Part shown: piece after piece, positions 46,920-56,035 of the stretch
How the letters are laid out: each line of letters opens with the position of its first letter
Numbering within the stretch: position 1 is the stretch's first letter
DNA from: Streptomyces sp. NBC_00557
GTDB lineage: Bacteria; Actinomycetota; Actinomycetes; Streptomycetales; Streptomycetaceae
DNA length: 64,000 nucleotides
Assembly (NCBI RefSeq): GCF_036345995.1
Contig: NZ_CP107796.1
Span: forward strand, 7,564,001 to 7,628,000
Reading direction: 5' to 3'
Position numbers and translations under genes: made by a program
Notes under the pieces: generated by a model
The model's input: only the letters and a program-made list of their open reading frames with translations
Database searches by the model: none
Told to the model about the DNA's origin: nothing

Positions 46920-48557
46920 ATGAACCGTCGCGAGAGCACCCGTGCGATGCGCGGGCCGACCAGACGAGCCCTGTTCGCCGCGGCCGCGGCCGGAACCGGC
47001 GCGGCCCTGCTGCCGCCGGCGCCCGCCGATGCGCAGCCGAAGGCGGGGCCCATCGGCCCGCGGCCGAAGGCGGGTACCGCCGACGCGCCGCCGAGGGCGG
47101 TGCCCAAGTCGCCGCGCGGCTGTGTGAGTTACCGGGCCGACTACCACTTCACCGTCCCCGGACAGTGGAAGAACGACCCCCAGCGCCCGATCTGGGTCGA
47201 CGGCGAGTACCACTACTACTACCTCTACAACGCCGACTACCTCGCCGGCGAGGTGGGCACCGCCTGGCGGCTGGCCACCAGCACCGACCTGGTCACCTTC
47301 ACCGACCGGGGGATCGCCATCCCGAAGGACACCACCGTCAACGGCGACGTCTGGTCCGGTTCCGCGGTGGTCGACGGCGGCAACACGGCCGGGTTCGGCG
47401 CGGGCGCGGTGATCGCCGTCGTCACGATGTCACCGGGAGGCGGCACCGACCACCAGGAGCAGTTCCTGTACTACTCCACGGACGGCGGCCGTACCTTCAC
47501 CCCCCACGGCACCGCCCCGGTCCTTGCCAGTCCGGGCGCCGGAGCCGACTTCCGCGACCCCAAGGTGATCCGGGACGAGGACCACGACCGGTGGGTGATG
47601 GCTCTCGCGGAACGGAACAAGATCGGCTTCTACCACTCCGCCGACCTCAGGTCCTGGACGTACGCCGGCGGCTTCGTCAAGGACGGCCTCGGTGTCCTCG
47701 AGTGCCCCGACCTGTTCCGGATGACCGCCGACGACGGTACGGCGAAGTGGGTGCTGGGCGCGAGCGCGGACGGCACGGGCACCGGACAGCCGAACACCTA
47801 CGCCTACTGGACCGGCTCCTTCGACGGCAGTTCCTTCACCCCCGACGCACCGGACCCGCAGTGGCTCGACCACGGATGGGACTGGTACGCGGCGGTGACC
47901 TTCGAGAAGCGGCGCCCGGACGGATCACCGGACCCGGCCGCGCGCTACGCCCTCGGCTGGCTCAACAACTGGGCGTACGCCCAGACCACGCCCACCATCG
48001 ACGCGGACGGATTCAACGGCACGGACTCCGTCGTCCGCGAGATCACCCTCAAGAAGTCCGCCGGCGGCTACTACCTGGCCTCCCGGCCGGTGCCCGCGCT
48101 GGACTCCTACGTCTCCCGCACGACCGGCCTCGGCGACCTGACCGTCGACGGCACCCGCCTGCTGGACTACACCGGCGTCTGCTACGAACTGACCACCGAG
48201 ATCACCTGGACCGAACTCACCGGCGCGGGAGTCCAGTTGCGCCGCTCACCGGACGGCGCGCGGCACATCGACGCCGGGGTCTGGAACGACTACGCCTTCC
48301 TCAACCGGCGTGGCACCGTGGGTCCCGACGCCGGCGGCAGCCGGCAGGAGAGCCGCAGCCCCTTCGACCCGGGCGCAGGCCGGGTGCGGCTGCGCATCCT
48401 GGTGGACCGCACCAGCGTCGAGATGTTCGTGGACGACGGCCGGTACGTGCACTCCAGCGAGGTCTTCCCCTATCTGGTGGACGACCGGCTGGCGCTCTTC
48501 GCGGCCGGCGGCACGGCGGTGTTCCGGGACACGGTCGTCCGGGAGTTCGCGGTGTGA
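46920..48557 (+). CDS. Secreted glycoside hydrolase family 32 (levanase/inulinase-like)
   Basis: A 545-residue exported enzyme. A twin-arginine-like signal (TRRALFAAAAAGTGAALLPP) is followed by a low-complexity Pro/Lys linker. The GH32 blades carry WKNDPQRPIW (nucleophile Asp; usual Asn-Gly after Pro replaced), FRDPKVIRD and LECPDLFR (acid/base Glu). A C-terminal beta-sandwich has RILVDRTSVEMFVDDGR. It probably degrades levan or inulin outside the cell to feed the divergent ABC importer. Confidence 0.9.
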   Translation: MNRRESTRAMRGPTRRALFAAAAAGTGAALLPPAPADAQPKAGPIGPRPKAGTADAPPRAVPKSPRGCVSYRADYHFTVPGQWKNDPQRPIWVDGEYHYYYLYNADYLAGEVGTAWRLATSTDLVTFTDRGIAIPKDTTVNGDVWSGSAVVDGGNTAGFGAGAVIAVVTMSPGGGTDHQEQFLYYSTDGGRTFTPHGTAPVLASPGAGADFRDPKVIRDEDHDRWVMALAERNKIGFYHSADLRSWTYAGGFVKDGLGVLECPDLFRMTADDGTAKWVLGASADGTGTGQPNTYAYWTGSFDGSSFTPDAPDPQWLDHGWDWYAAVTFEKRRPDGSPDPAARYALGWLNNWAYAQTTPTIDADGFNGTDSVVREITLKKSAGGYYLASRPVPALDSYVSRTTGLGDLTVDGTRLLDYTGVCYELTTEITWTELTGAGVQLRRSPDGARHIDAGVWNDYAFLNRRGTVGPDAGGSRQESRSPFDPGAGRVRLRILVDRTSVEMFVDDGRYVHSSEVFPYLVDDRLALFAAGGTAVFRDTVVREFAV

Positions 48558-48615
48558 GGGGCCGCAGTGCCACGATCAAGGGGTGGAGCCGGTTCGGACG
48601 AGCATCGGAGCGCGC

Positions 48616-49590
48616 ATGACGACGCACAGGGCCACGGCGGATCAGGGCGACCGGGTCGAGGGCGTGGAGGTGAGGCCGGTCGCCGGACACATCGGGGCCG
48701 AGGTCACCGGAGTCGACCTCGCCGGGCCGCTGGACGACGCCGTCGTGGCCCTGATCCGCTGGGCCGTGCTGCGCTGGAAGGTGGTGTTCTTCCGGGGGCA
48801 GGACCTCGGCCACGCCGCGCACGTCGCCTTCGCCCGCCGCTTCGGCGAGCCCGTCGTCCTCGCGCGCCGGGGCAGTGCCTCACCGGCGGACTTCCCCGAG
48901 GTGGAGACCACCGCGGACCGGCTGGAACTGGGCGGCCGGTTCGGCATGGAGCACGAGGAGTGGCTGCACCGCCGCCGGCACACCCTGCTGCGCGGCTGGC
49001 ACTGCGACCACGGCGCCCGCATCGACCCGCCGGCCGCCACCATCCTGCGCGCCGAGACCGTGCCGCCCTACGGCGGCGACACCACCTGGGCCAACCTGGC
49101 CGCCGCCTACGCCGGGCTCTCGGCGCCGGTGCGGGCCTTCGCGGACGGGCTGCGCGCCGAGCACCGGCTCGGCGTGGGCTATCAGCCCCGGCCCGGCGAC
49201 GACGCCTACGTCCGTCATCTCCTCGACCACCAGGTGGCCTCGGTGCACCCGCTGGTCCGGGTGCACCCGGAGACGGGGGAGCGGGTGCTGTTCGTCAACG
49301 GCTACTACCTGGAGCAGATCACCGGCGTCTCCCGCCCGGAGAGCGCCGCCCTGGTGGAGATGCTGCTGGAGCAGGCGGTGCGCCCGGAGTACACCGTCCG
49401 CTTCCGCTGGGAACCGGGCAGCGTCGCCTTCTGGGACAACCGGGCCACCATCCACCTCGCCCCCGGCGACACCGCCCACCTGGACGCTCCCCGGATCATG
49501 CACCGGGTGATGCTCACCGGCGACGTGCCGGTGGGCGTGGACGGCAGGCCGTCGGAGCCACTGGCGGGGCCGGAGCCGGGCCGCTGGTGA
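48616..49590 (+). CDS. TauD/TfdA-family Fe(II)/2-oxoglutarate dioxygenase
   Basis: A 324-residue non-heme iron dioxygenase. The N-terminal motif GHIGAEVTGVDLAGPLDD is typical of TauD. The iron ligands are His and Asp in GWHCDHGARIDPP and a distal His in PRIMHRVML, with Arg following to bind 2-oxoglutarate. VFFRGQDL and SVAFWDNRATIH are conserved. Substrates of the family include taurine, alkylsulphates and herbicides; none is indicated here. It follows the GH32 gene on the same strand by about 60 bp. Confidence 0.88.
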   Translation: MTTHRATADQGDRVEGVEVRPVAGHIGAEVTGVDLAGPLDDAVVALIRWAVLRWKVVFFRGQDLGHAAHVAFARRFGEPVVLARRGSASPADFPEVETTADRLELGGRFGMEHEEWLHRRRHTLLRGWHCDHGARIDPPAATILRAETVPPYGGDTTWANLAAAYAGLSAPVRAFADGLRAEHRLGVGYQPRPGDDAYVRHLLDHQVASVHPLVRVHPETGERVLFVNGYYLEQITGVSRPESAALVEMLLEQAVRPEYTVRFRWEPGSVAFWDNRATIHLAPGDTAHLDAPRIMHRVMLTGDVPVGVDGRPSEPLAGPEPGRW

Positions 49591-49694
49591 GACGGGCGGG
49601 GCGGCATCTGCGTGGGGCGCCGCCGAAGTGGGTGCTCGTGGCGTGCGGCGGGGGCAGCCGAGGTGTGCGCCGGCGGCATCTGCCGGGGCGGTGC

Positions 49695-50723
49695 TCAGCC
49701 CCGCGGCTGCCAGCCCAGCGCCGGGCCCAGTGTGGTCGCCATGTCCGTGAGGATCTGTACGTAGTCCTCGTGCTCGAAGGTGAACGGCAGCGCGAACGCC
49801 ACCTCGTCCACCTCCCGGAACGCGGCGTGCGCGCGCAGCCGTTCGGCGATCTCCTCGGAGTCGCCGACCAGGTCGGGGGCGAACAGCAGCCGGCCCGGGC
49901 CCTGCGGGGCGGACGTGCGGGGCAGGCGCTTCGCCGCGTACGCCTCGTACCTGGCGCGCTGCTCGGGGCTCGCGGAGTCGGTCGGTATCACCACCAGCCC
50001 CTGCGAGACCCGGGCCGCCTCGCCGTCGGGATGGTGGTCGCGGAACTCCCTGATCAGGGACAGCTGGATCTCGGCGAAGTCCCAGGGCCCGTCCGGCTCC
50101 TCCGCCTTGACCACGCTGCTGGTCAGGAAGTTCATGCCGTGCTCGCCCGCCCAGCGCGCCGAGCCGAGGCTGCCGCCGCCGTACCACATCCGCCGGCCGA
50201 GCCCGGGGGAGTGCGGCTGGACCACGTCCGAGAACACCTCGAATCCCTGAACTCCGCTGAAATCGCTGGCGGGTTCGCCCCGCACCAGGTCCAGCAGCCG
50301 CCGCACCCGCTCGTAGGAGAAGTCCTCGGCGTCCGCGGTGTCGGGGTACAGGGCGTCCTTGACCTGCTCGAAGTGCATCGGCGGGCCCACGCTGACGCCC
50401 GGGTTCAGCCGGCCCCCGGACAGCACGTCCACCGTCGCCAGGTCCTCGGCGAGACGCAGCGGGTTCTCCCAGCCGAGCGGGATCACCGCGGTGCCCAGCT
50501 CGATACGGCGGGTGCGCTGGGAGGCGGCGGCGAGGACGGCGACCGGAGAGGAGATCCCGTACTGCAGATGGCGGTGGCGAACCCAGGCGCTGTCGAAGCC
50601 GAGCCGCTCGCCCAGCTCGATGATCTCCAGCGTGGACTCGTGGCCCCGGGCCGGATCCGCCGGGTCGAACAGGCCGATGGTGAGGAAGCCGAGCTTGCGC
50701 AGCGGCCGGGGCGTGGACGGCAC
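49695..50723 (-). CDS. LLM-class flavin-dependent oxidoreductase
   Basis: A 342-residue luciferase-like monooxygenase fold. Features are LGFDSAWVRHRHLQYG at the N-terminal barrel, RIELGTAVIPLGWENPLRLAEDLATVD, and GGGSLGSARWAGEHGMNF for flavin binding. It uses FMN or F420 with an unknown substrate. GTG at 50723 has GGAGGAG a few bases upstream and is preferred to a TTG at 50783 that would add 20 residues. Confidence 0.85.
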   Translation of the reverse strand: MPSTPRPLRKLGFLTIGLFDPADPARGHESTLEIIELGERLGFDSAWVRHRHLQYGISSPVAVLAAASQRTRRIELGTAVIPLGWENPLRLAEDLATVDVLSGGRLNPGVSVGPPMHFEQVKDALYPDTADAEDFSYERVRRLLDLVRGEPASDFSGVQGFEVFSDVVQPHSPGLGRRMWYGGGSLGSARWAGEHGMNFLTSSVVKAEEPDGPWDFAEIQLSLIREFRDHHPDGEAARVSQGLVVIPTDSASPEQRARYEAYAAKRLPRTSAPQGPGRLLFAPDLVGDSEEIAERLRAHAAFREVDEVAFALPFTFEHEDYVQILTDMATTLGPALGWQPRG

Positions 50724-50801
50724 GGGCTCCTCCAGCGGTCGTACGTCGGTTCCGCCTCCGATTCTGGCAGGTGAGTGTGACAACCGTGTGATCGCTTCAG
50801 C

Positions 50802-52313
50802 TCACCTCAGCGGGATGACGATCTCGTCCTCGACCGGCGGATCGACCTCCTGCGCCCGGTTGCCGGTCGCGGCGAAGCAGCGCAGGCGGACCGCCTCCGG
50901 GGTGACGTCCAGCCGCAGGAACGACTTGAAGAACGGGGGGCTGTAGGTGGCCGAGCCGGGCGAGAACAGCTGGGTGTAGATCTTGCGCACGGGCAGCCGG
51001 ACCCGGGAGGTGCGGTCCGGGCGGCCGCCGGTGCCGAGCAGGCTCGCGACCAGCCGGGTGCGCCGGGTGATCCGGGCGTCGGGGCCCGGCGCGCGGGCCG
51101 GCTCGATGCCGAGGCGCTCGGCGACGACCGCGGTCGCCTCGGCCTCGGTGAGGGTGAAGAAGCGGCGCAGCCGCAGCCGGCGGCCGTACAGGCGGCTGTA
51201 GAAGGCCAGCGAGTCGCCGCGCAGCGGATAGCAGCGGAAGTCCCGTTCGGTGACGCCCCCGACCGACACCCGCGGGATGGTGTGGGTGGCGTGCATGAAC
51301 GCCCCGCCGCCGCCCGCGACCACGTACTGGATGGTGCGGCCGTCCACGTCGACCGGGTAGCGCTGGTAGTTGTGGATGTCGCCGCCGATCGCGGCCACGT
51401 AGCGGTGCGCCGGGTCGCGGACGATGTCGTCCACGGTTCCGCCGCCCTCGATCGCGCACGGATGGCGCTCGCCGTCGACGTACAGCGGGGACCCGGTGAT
51501 CAGGATCTTCGGCTTGGGGTCCCGGGAGACCTCGCGCAGCCAGGCGCCCTGTTCGGCGTCGATGGTGCCGAGCAGCCCGGTGTCGATGCCGACGATCCGC
51601 ACCGGGCCGGCGTCGATCGCCCAGTACGGCCCCGGCTGCACGGCCTGTTGGCCGGGCGCCGACCGCAACTCCCGTGCGGCGGCGAGCCGTTGCTCGTCGG
51701 CCGGCCGGGGCCGGTGCCACAGCAGGGCCTGCCACCAGGCCCGGGTGAGCGGGCGCGGCCGGGACTCGGGCGGGAGCGGCCCGGTGTCACCGCAGAACAC
51801 CCGCATGAAGGCGCCGAGATCCTCGTACCAGTCGTGGTTGCCCGGTATCGCGTAGATCGGGGCCGGGTAGTCCTGGTAGGGGCGGAAGAACTTGTCGCCG
51901 TAGTCGTCGGTGCTGCCCACCGGGTAGATCACGTCGCTCGCTATCACCGCGAAGTCGGTGTCCTGACTCGCCTTCAGGAAACCCGGCACGACGGCGTACT
52001 GGGAGTCGTCGCCCTCGCCGGTGTCGCCGAGGACCATGAAGGAGAAGCGGTCGCCGGACTCGCGCCGGATCACCTTGTCGGCGGGCGCCCCGGCCGCTTC
52101 CCGGCGCGCCACCCAGCGGCCGCGCGTACGGCCGGTGGGATCGCCGAACCAGGAGGCCAGCACGCCGTTGCGGGCGGCCCACAGGGTCCGCGGGCTGAGC
52201 CACGACAGCTTCTCGACGTGGTCCGGCATCAGCTGCCGGTAGGCGCCGGGCTCGGCCGAGCCCCAGCCGGCGCCCCGGGCGGTATCGCGGGAGGAGTCAG
52301 ACACGCGGTGCAC
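50802..52313 (-). CDS. Metallophosphoesterase (calcineurin-like)
   Basis: A 503-residue dimetal phosphoesterase. Motifs are FMVLGDTGEGDD, VIASDVIYPVGS, AIPGNHDWYED and VAAIGGDIHNYQRYPV. The usual D-x-H of motif I is D-T-G, and the last motif is GGDIHNYQ. No signal peptide is seen, so it is cytoplasmic. The C-terminal 130 residues have no recognisable domain. Start is GTG. The substrate is unknown. Confidence 0.85.
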   Translation of the reverse strand: MHRVSDSSRDTARGAGWGSAEPGAYRQLMPDHVEKLSWLSPRTLWAARNGVLASWFGDPTGRTRGRWVARREAAGAPADKVIRRESGDRFSFMVLGDTGEGDDSQYAVVPGFLKASQDTDFAVIASDVIYPVGSTDDYGDKFFRPYQDYPAPIYAIPGNHDWYEDLGAFMRVFCGDTGPLPPESRPRPLTRAWWQALLWHRPRPADEQRLAAARELRSAPGQQAVQPGPYWAIDAGPVRIVGIDTGLLGTIDAEQGAWLREVSRDPKPKILITGSPLYVDGERHPCAIEGGGTVDDIVRDPAHRYVAAIGGDIHNYQRYPVDVDGRTIQYVVAGGGGAFMHATHTIPRVSVGGVTERDFRCYPLRGDSLAFYSRLYGRRLRLRRFFTLTEAEATAVVAERLGIEPARAPGPDARITRRTRLVASLLGTGGRPDRTSRVRLPVRKIYTQLFSPGSATYSPPFFKSFLRLDVTPEAVRLRCFAATGNRAQEVDPPVEDEIVIPLR

Positions 52314-52405
52314 GGTAACAACGCGCCGCTCAGCGGCGGTTGGCGGGGGCCCGGCGTCCGGCAGCGGGCGCCGGTACGCTGGGGAGCCTTCGGAAGGGGA
52401 TGCCC

Positions 52406-52693
52406 GTGGAACTCGCCTTCGCCGGACGGGTCGTGGAGTGGCGCGGGCCGGCGCCGTACTACTTCGTCGCCGTCCCGGACGCGGAGTCCGCCGACATCCG
52501 TGACGTGGCCGCCCTGGCCAGCTACGGCTGGGGCGTGATCCCGGTCGAGGCCAGGATCGGCGGCACCGCGTTCACCACGTCCCTCTTCCCCAAGGACGGC
52601 GCCTACCTGCTGCCGCTCAAGAGCGCCGTGCGCCGCCCGGAGGGCCTCGCACCGGGCGACGAGGTGACCGTCGCGATGACCGTACGCCTGTGA
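52406..52693 (+). CDS. DUF1905 domain protein
   Basis: A 95-residue beta-barrel protein, MELAFAGRVVEWRGPAPYYF, with GWGVIPVEARIGGTAFTTSL and YLLPLKSAVRRPEGLAPGDE as in DUF1905. GTG at 52406 has AAGGGG 6 bp upstream and gives the N-terminus usual for the family; the ATG two codons earlier would abut the ribosome site. Function is unknown. Confidence 0.83.
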   Translation: MELAFAGRVVEWRGPAPYYFVAVPDAESADIRDVAALASYGWGVIPVEARIGGTAFTTSLFPKDGAYLLPLKSAVRRPEGLAPGDEVTVAMTVRL

Positions 52694-52748
52694 GCCCCGC
52701 GCCGGCCGCGTGTTCCAGGGCCTGCGCGGGGACCCGACGTGCACCCCG

Positions 52749-53144
52749 TCACCCTCCGCCCGGGTCGTACGGGGGCGACGGCCGGTTCCAGACGGCGTCG
52801 AAGCGGCCGACGATCCGCCGGAGTTCACGGGCGTTGCGGGCCGACAGGGCCCGCAAGACGGTGTCGAGCAGAGCGCGCGCCTCGAAGGGATCCTGCTCGC
52901 AGCAGTACCAGTACGGGTTGCCGCACTCGTAGTCCTCCCACAGCCGGCGCTGGGGCAGGTGGACGTACTCCCGCCAACGGCGCAGCGCGGCGCTCACATC
53001 CCCTGGACGCAGGTAGGTGCGGGTCCGCTCGAGGCGCGCGATCTCGGACAGCACCCGGGAGGGCAGCCCGTCGATGTGCGTTCTCTGACGTGTCCGGGCG
53101 CTCGGAACGTGAGCCCGGAGACGCCCCGGCCGGCTACGCGGCAC
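52749..53144 (-). CDS. Hypothetical protein, Arg-rich
   Basis: A 131-residue protein. The conserved-looking core is WREYVHLPQRRLWEDYECGN followed by PYWYCCEQDPFEARALLDTVL and a helical end with RELRRIVGRFDAVW. I do not know a family. Three Cys/Trp-rich positions (YWYCCEQ) may be structural or metal-binding. The basic N-terminus up to residue 20 may not be real. Confidence 0.6.
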   Translation of the reverse strand: MPRSRPGRLRAHVPSARTRQRTHIDGLPSRVLSEIARLERTRTYLRPGDVSAALRRWREYVHLPQRRLWEDYECGNPYWYCCEQDPFEARALLDTVLRALSARNARELRRIVGRFDAVWNRPSPPYDPGGG

Positions 53145-53208
53145 AGGCCTTTCGGTTCGTCGTCATGCGGGCCATGCTGCCACGGTCCGCACAGGCCGCA
53201 CGAACGGT

Positions 53209-53391
53209 TTGCTGTCCGACGCGCTGCTCGCCGCCGGCCGGCCCCACGAGGTGCTGCTCCTGCCCGGCGTGGGGCACCAGCCCATCGGCGCCGACGTCAC
53301 CCCCGGCCTCCTGGGGCGCCAGGCGCGTTTTCTGCGCCGGCACCTGGCCGCAGGGCCGCCCCCGGTGCCGCAGCCGCGCCCGCCGGCATAG
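53209..53391 (+). pseudogene. Remnant of an S9 family (prolyl oligopeptidase-type) peptidase C-terminus
   Basis: The 60-residue frame LLSDALLAAGRPHEVLLLPG followed by VGHQP and LLGRQARFLRRHLA matches the C-terminal end of S9 peptidases. There the segment SDALLAAGRPHEVLPLPG..H includes the catalytic His. No start codon with a ribosome site and no upstream catalytic Ser or barrel is present. It is therefore the tail of a deleted gene, left between a hypothetical gene and the M4 protease. Confidence 0.65.
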
Positions 53392-53580
53392 GGAAAACCC
53401 TCGAATACCTCCGCATGGCTGACATGTGCGGGACAAGCCTGTCATCCTTCCCCACGCACCGCACATCTCCGGTGCGTTCACGGATCGCGGTCCCCGCACA
53501 GCTCAGCTCGCCCGGGCAGCAGACCCGTCTGCCCGTCTGTCACCGGCCGCGACCCGGCGGCCGCAGCAGGAGGAGTACGA

Positions 53581-55983
53581 GTGAGACCCCACAGACGCCT
53601 TCCCCGCCAGCGGGCCACGGTCGGAGCCGCCCTGGTCTCCACCGCGGCGTTTCTCGCCATCGGCATGCAGGCCGCCCCGGCCGTCGCCAAGCCCGCCGCT
53701 CCCCACCCCGGCCCGCTGCGCACCGGCGGCCTGGAGGCGAGGCTCACCCCGGCCCAGCACCAGGCTCTGATCGACAGCGCCCAGCAGAAGACCGCCGCCA
53801 CCGCCCGCACCCTCGGGCTCGGCGCGAAGGAGAAGCTGGTCGTCAAGGACGTCGTCAAGGACAACGACGGCACCCTGCACACCCGTTACGAGCGCACCTA
53901 CGCGGGCCTGCCCGTGCTCGGCGGCGACCTCATCGTGCACACCCCGCCCGCCTCCCTGGCCGCGGGTACCGTGACCACCACCTTCAACAACAAGCACAAG
54001 ATCCAGGTCGCCTCGACCACCGCGACCGTCAGCAGGTCGGCCGCCGAGTCCACGGCCCTGAAGACCGCCAAGGCCCTCGCCAAGAAGCCCGCCGCCGACA
54101 GCGCCCGCAAGGTGATCTGGGCCGGCGCCGGCACCCCGAAGCTCGCCTGGGAGACCGTGATCGGCGGGTTCCAGGACGACGGCACGCCCAGCAAGCTGCA
54201 CGTCATCACCGACGCCACCACGGGCAAGGAGCTGTACCGGTACCAGGCGATCGAGACCGGCGTGGGCAACACCCACTACAGCGGGCAGGTCTCGCTGACG
54301 ACGACGCAGTCGGGCTCGACGTACACGCTGACCGACGGCACCCGCGGCGGGCACAAGACGTACAACCTCAACCACGGCACCAGCGGCACCGGCACGCTGT
54401 TCTCGCAGAGCAGCGACACCTGGGGCGACGGCACCAACTCCAACGCCGCCACCGCGGGCGCGGACGCGCACTACGGTGCGCAGGAGACCTGGGACTTCTA
54501 CAAGAACACCTTCGGCCGCTCGGGCATCCGCAACGACGGCGTCGGCGCCTACTCCCGCGTGCACTACGGCAGTTCGTACGTGAACGCGTTCTGGGACGAC
54601 AGCTGCTTCTGCATGACCTACGGCGACGGCTCCGGCAACAACGACCCGCTGACCTCGCTCGACGTCGCGGGACACGAGATGAGCCACGGCGTCACCTCCA
54701 ACACCGCGGGCCTGGAGTACAGCGGCGAGTCCGGCGGCCTGAACGAGGCCACCAGCGACATCTTCGGCACCGGCGTGGAGTTCTACGCCAACAACAGCTC
54801 CGACCCCGGTGACTACCTCATCGGCGAGAAGATCGACATCAACGGCGACGGCACCCCGCTGCGCTACATGGACAAGCCCAGCAAGGACGGCGGCAGCGCC
54901 GACAGCTGGTACTCCGGCGTCGGCAACCTCGACGTCCACTACTCCTCGGGCCCGGCGAACCACATGTTCTACCTGCTGTCCGAGGGCAGCGGCACCAAGG
55001 TCATCAACGGCGTGACCTACAACAGCCCGACCTCCGACGGCGTCGCCGTCACCGGCATCGGCCGGGCCGCCGCGCTGCAGATCTGGTACAAGGCGCTGAC
55101 GACGTACATGACGTCCAGCACCAACTACGCGGCCGCCCGCACCGCCGCCCTGAACGCGGCAGCCGCCCTGTACGGCACCAACTCCACCCAGTACGCCGGA
55201 GTCGGCAACGCCTTCGCCGGCATCAACGTCGGCAGCCACATCACACCGCCCAGCAGCGGGGTGACGGTCACCAACCCGGGCAACCAGACCTCGACCGTCG
55301 GCACCGCCGTGAGCCTGCAGATCAAGGCGAGCAGCACCAACAGCGGAGCCCTGACCTACAGCGCCTCGGGGCTGCCGGCGGGCCTGTCGATCAACAGCTC
55401 CACCGGTCTGATCACCGGCACGCCCACCACGGCGGGCACCTCCAACACCACGGTGACGGTCAAGGACTCCACCGGCGCCACCGGCACCGCGACCTTCACC
55501 TGGACGGTCAACTCCGGTGGTGGCGGCGGCTGCACCTCGAGCCAGTTGCTGAGCAACCCCGGCTTCGAGTCCGGAGGCACCGGCTGGACCGCGACGAGCG
55601 GTGTCATCACCACCGACACCGGTGAGGCCGCCCACAGCGGCTCCTACAAGGCCTGGCTCGACGGCTACGGCACCAGCCACACCGACACGCTGTCGCAGTC
55701 GGTGACGATCCCCGCGGGCTGCAAGGCGACCCTGACCTTCTACCTGCACATCGACACCTCGGAGACCACCACCAGCAGCCAGTACGACAAGCTGACGGTG
55801 ACGGCGGGTTCGAAGACTCTCGCGACCTACTCGAACCTCAACGCGGCCTCCGGCTACAGCCAGAAGACCTTCGACCTGTCCTCGCTGGCGGGCCAGACGG
55901 TCACCCTGAAGTTCAACGGCGTGGAGGACTCCTCGCTGCAGACCAGCTTCGTCGTGGACGACACCGCCCTGACGACCGGCTGA
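53581..55983 (+). CDS. Secreted M4 (thermolysin-type) metallopeptidase
   Basis: An 800-residue secreted zinc protease. After a Sec signal peptide (AALVSTAAFLAIGMQAAPAVA) are FTP/PepSY-type propeptide regions (about 50-210). The M4 catalytic part carries HEMSH at residues 365-369 and the third zinc ligand Glu389 in LNEATSD. A His for the transition state lies in DVHYSSGPANH. A He_PIG-like Ig domain (about 560-640) and a C-terminal jelly-roll-like domain with SNPGFESGGTGW follow. Start GTG has AGGAGGAG upstream. Confidence 0.93.
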   Translation: MRPHRRLPRQRATVGAALVSTAAFLAIGMQAAPAVAKPAAPHPGPLRTGGLEARLTPAQHQALIDSAQQKTAATARTLGLGAKEKLVVKDVVKDNDGTLHTRYERTYAGLPVLGGDLIVHTPPASLAAGTVTTTFNNKHKIQVASTTATVSRSAAESTALKTAKALAKKPAADSARKVIWAGAGTPKLAWETVIGGFQDDGTPSKLHVITDATTGKELYRYQAIETGVGNTHYSGQVSLTTTQSGSTYTLTDGTRGGHKTYNLNHGTSGTGTLFSQSSDTWGDGTNSNAATAGADAHYGAQETWDFYKNTFGRSGIRNDGVGAYSRVHYGSSYVNAFWDDSCFCMTYGDGSGNNDPLTSLDVAGHEMSHGVTSNTAGLEYSGESGGLNEATSDIFGTGVEFYANNSSDPGDYLIGEKIDINGDGTPLRYMDKPSKDGGSADSWYSGVGNLDVHYSSGPANHMFYLLSEGSGTKVINGVTYNSPTSDGVAVTGIGRAAALQIWYKALTTYMTSSTNYAAARTAALNAAAALYGTNSTQYAGVGNAFAGINVGSHITPPSSGVTVTNPGNQTSTVGTAVSLQIKASSTNSGALTYSASGLPAGLSINSSTGLITGTPTTAGTSNTTVTVKDSTGATGTATFTWTVNSGGGGGCTSSQLLSNPGFESGGTGWTATSGVITTDTGEAAHSGSYKAWLDGYGTSHTDTLSQSVTIPAGCKATLTFYLHIDTSETTTSSQYDKLTVTAGSKTLATYSNLNAASGYSQKTFDLSSLAGQTVTLKFNGVEDSSLQTSFVVDDTALTTG

Positions 55984-55996
55984 GCGACCCTTCGTC

Positions 55997-56030
55997 CCGC
56001 GGCCCCGCACCCGGCGGTGCGGGGCCGCGG
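55997..56030. terminator. Bidirectional terminator between protease and glucanase genes
   Basis: A perfect 14-bp stem, CCGCGGCCCCGCAC (55997-56010) and GTGCGGGGCCGCGG (56017-56030), with a 6-nt loop CCGGCG. It is situated between two convergent secreted-enzyme genes and ends 5 bp before the glucanase stop. Confidence 0.8.
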
Positions 56031-56035
56031 CCCGT

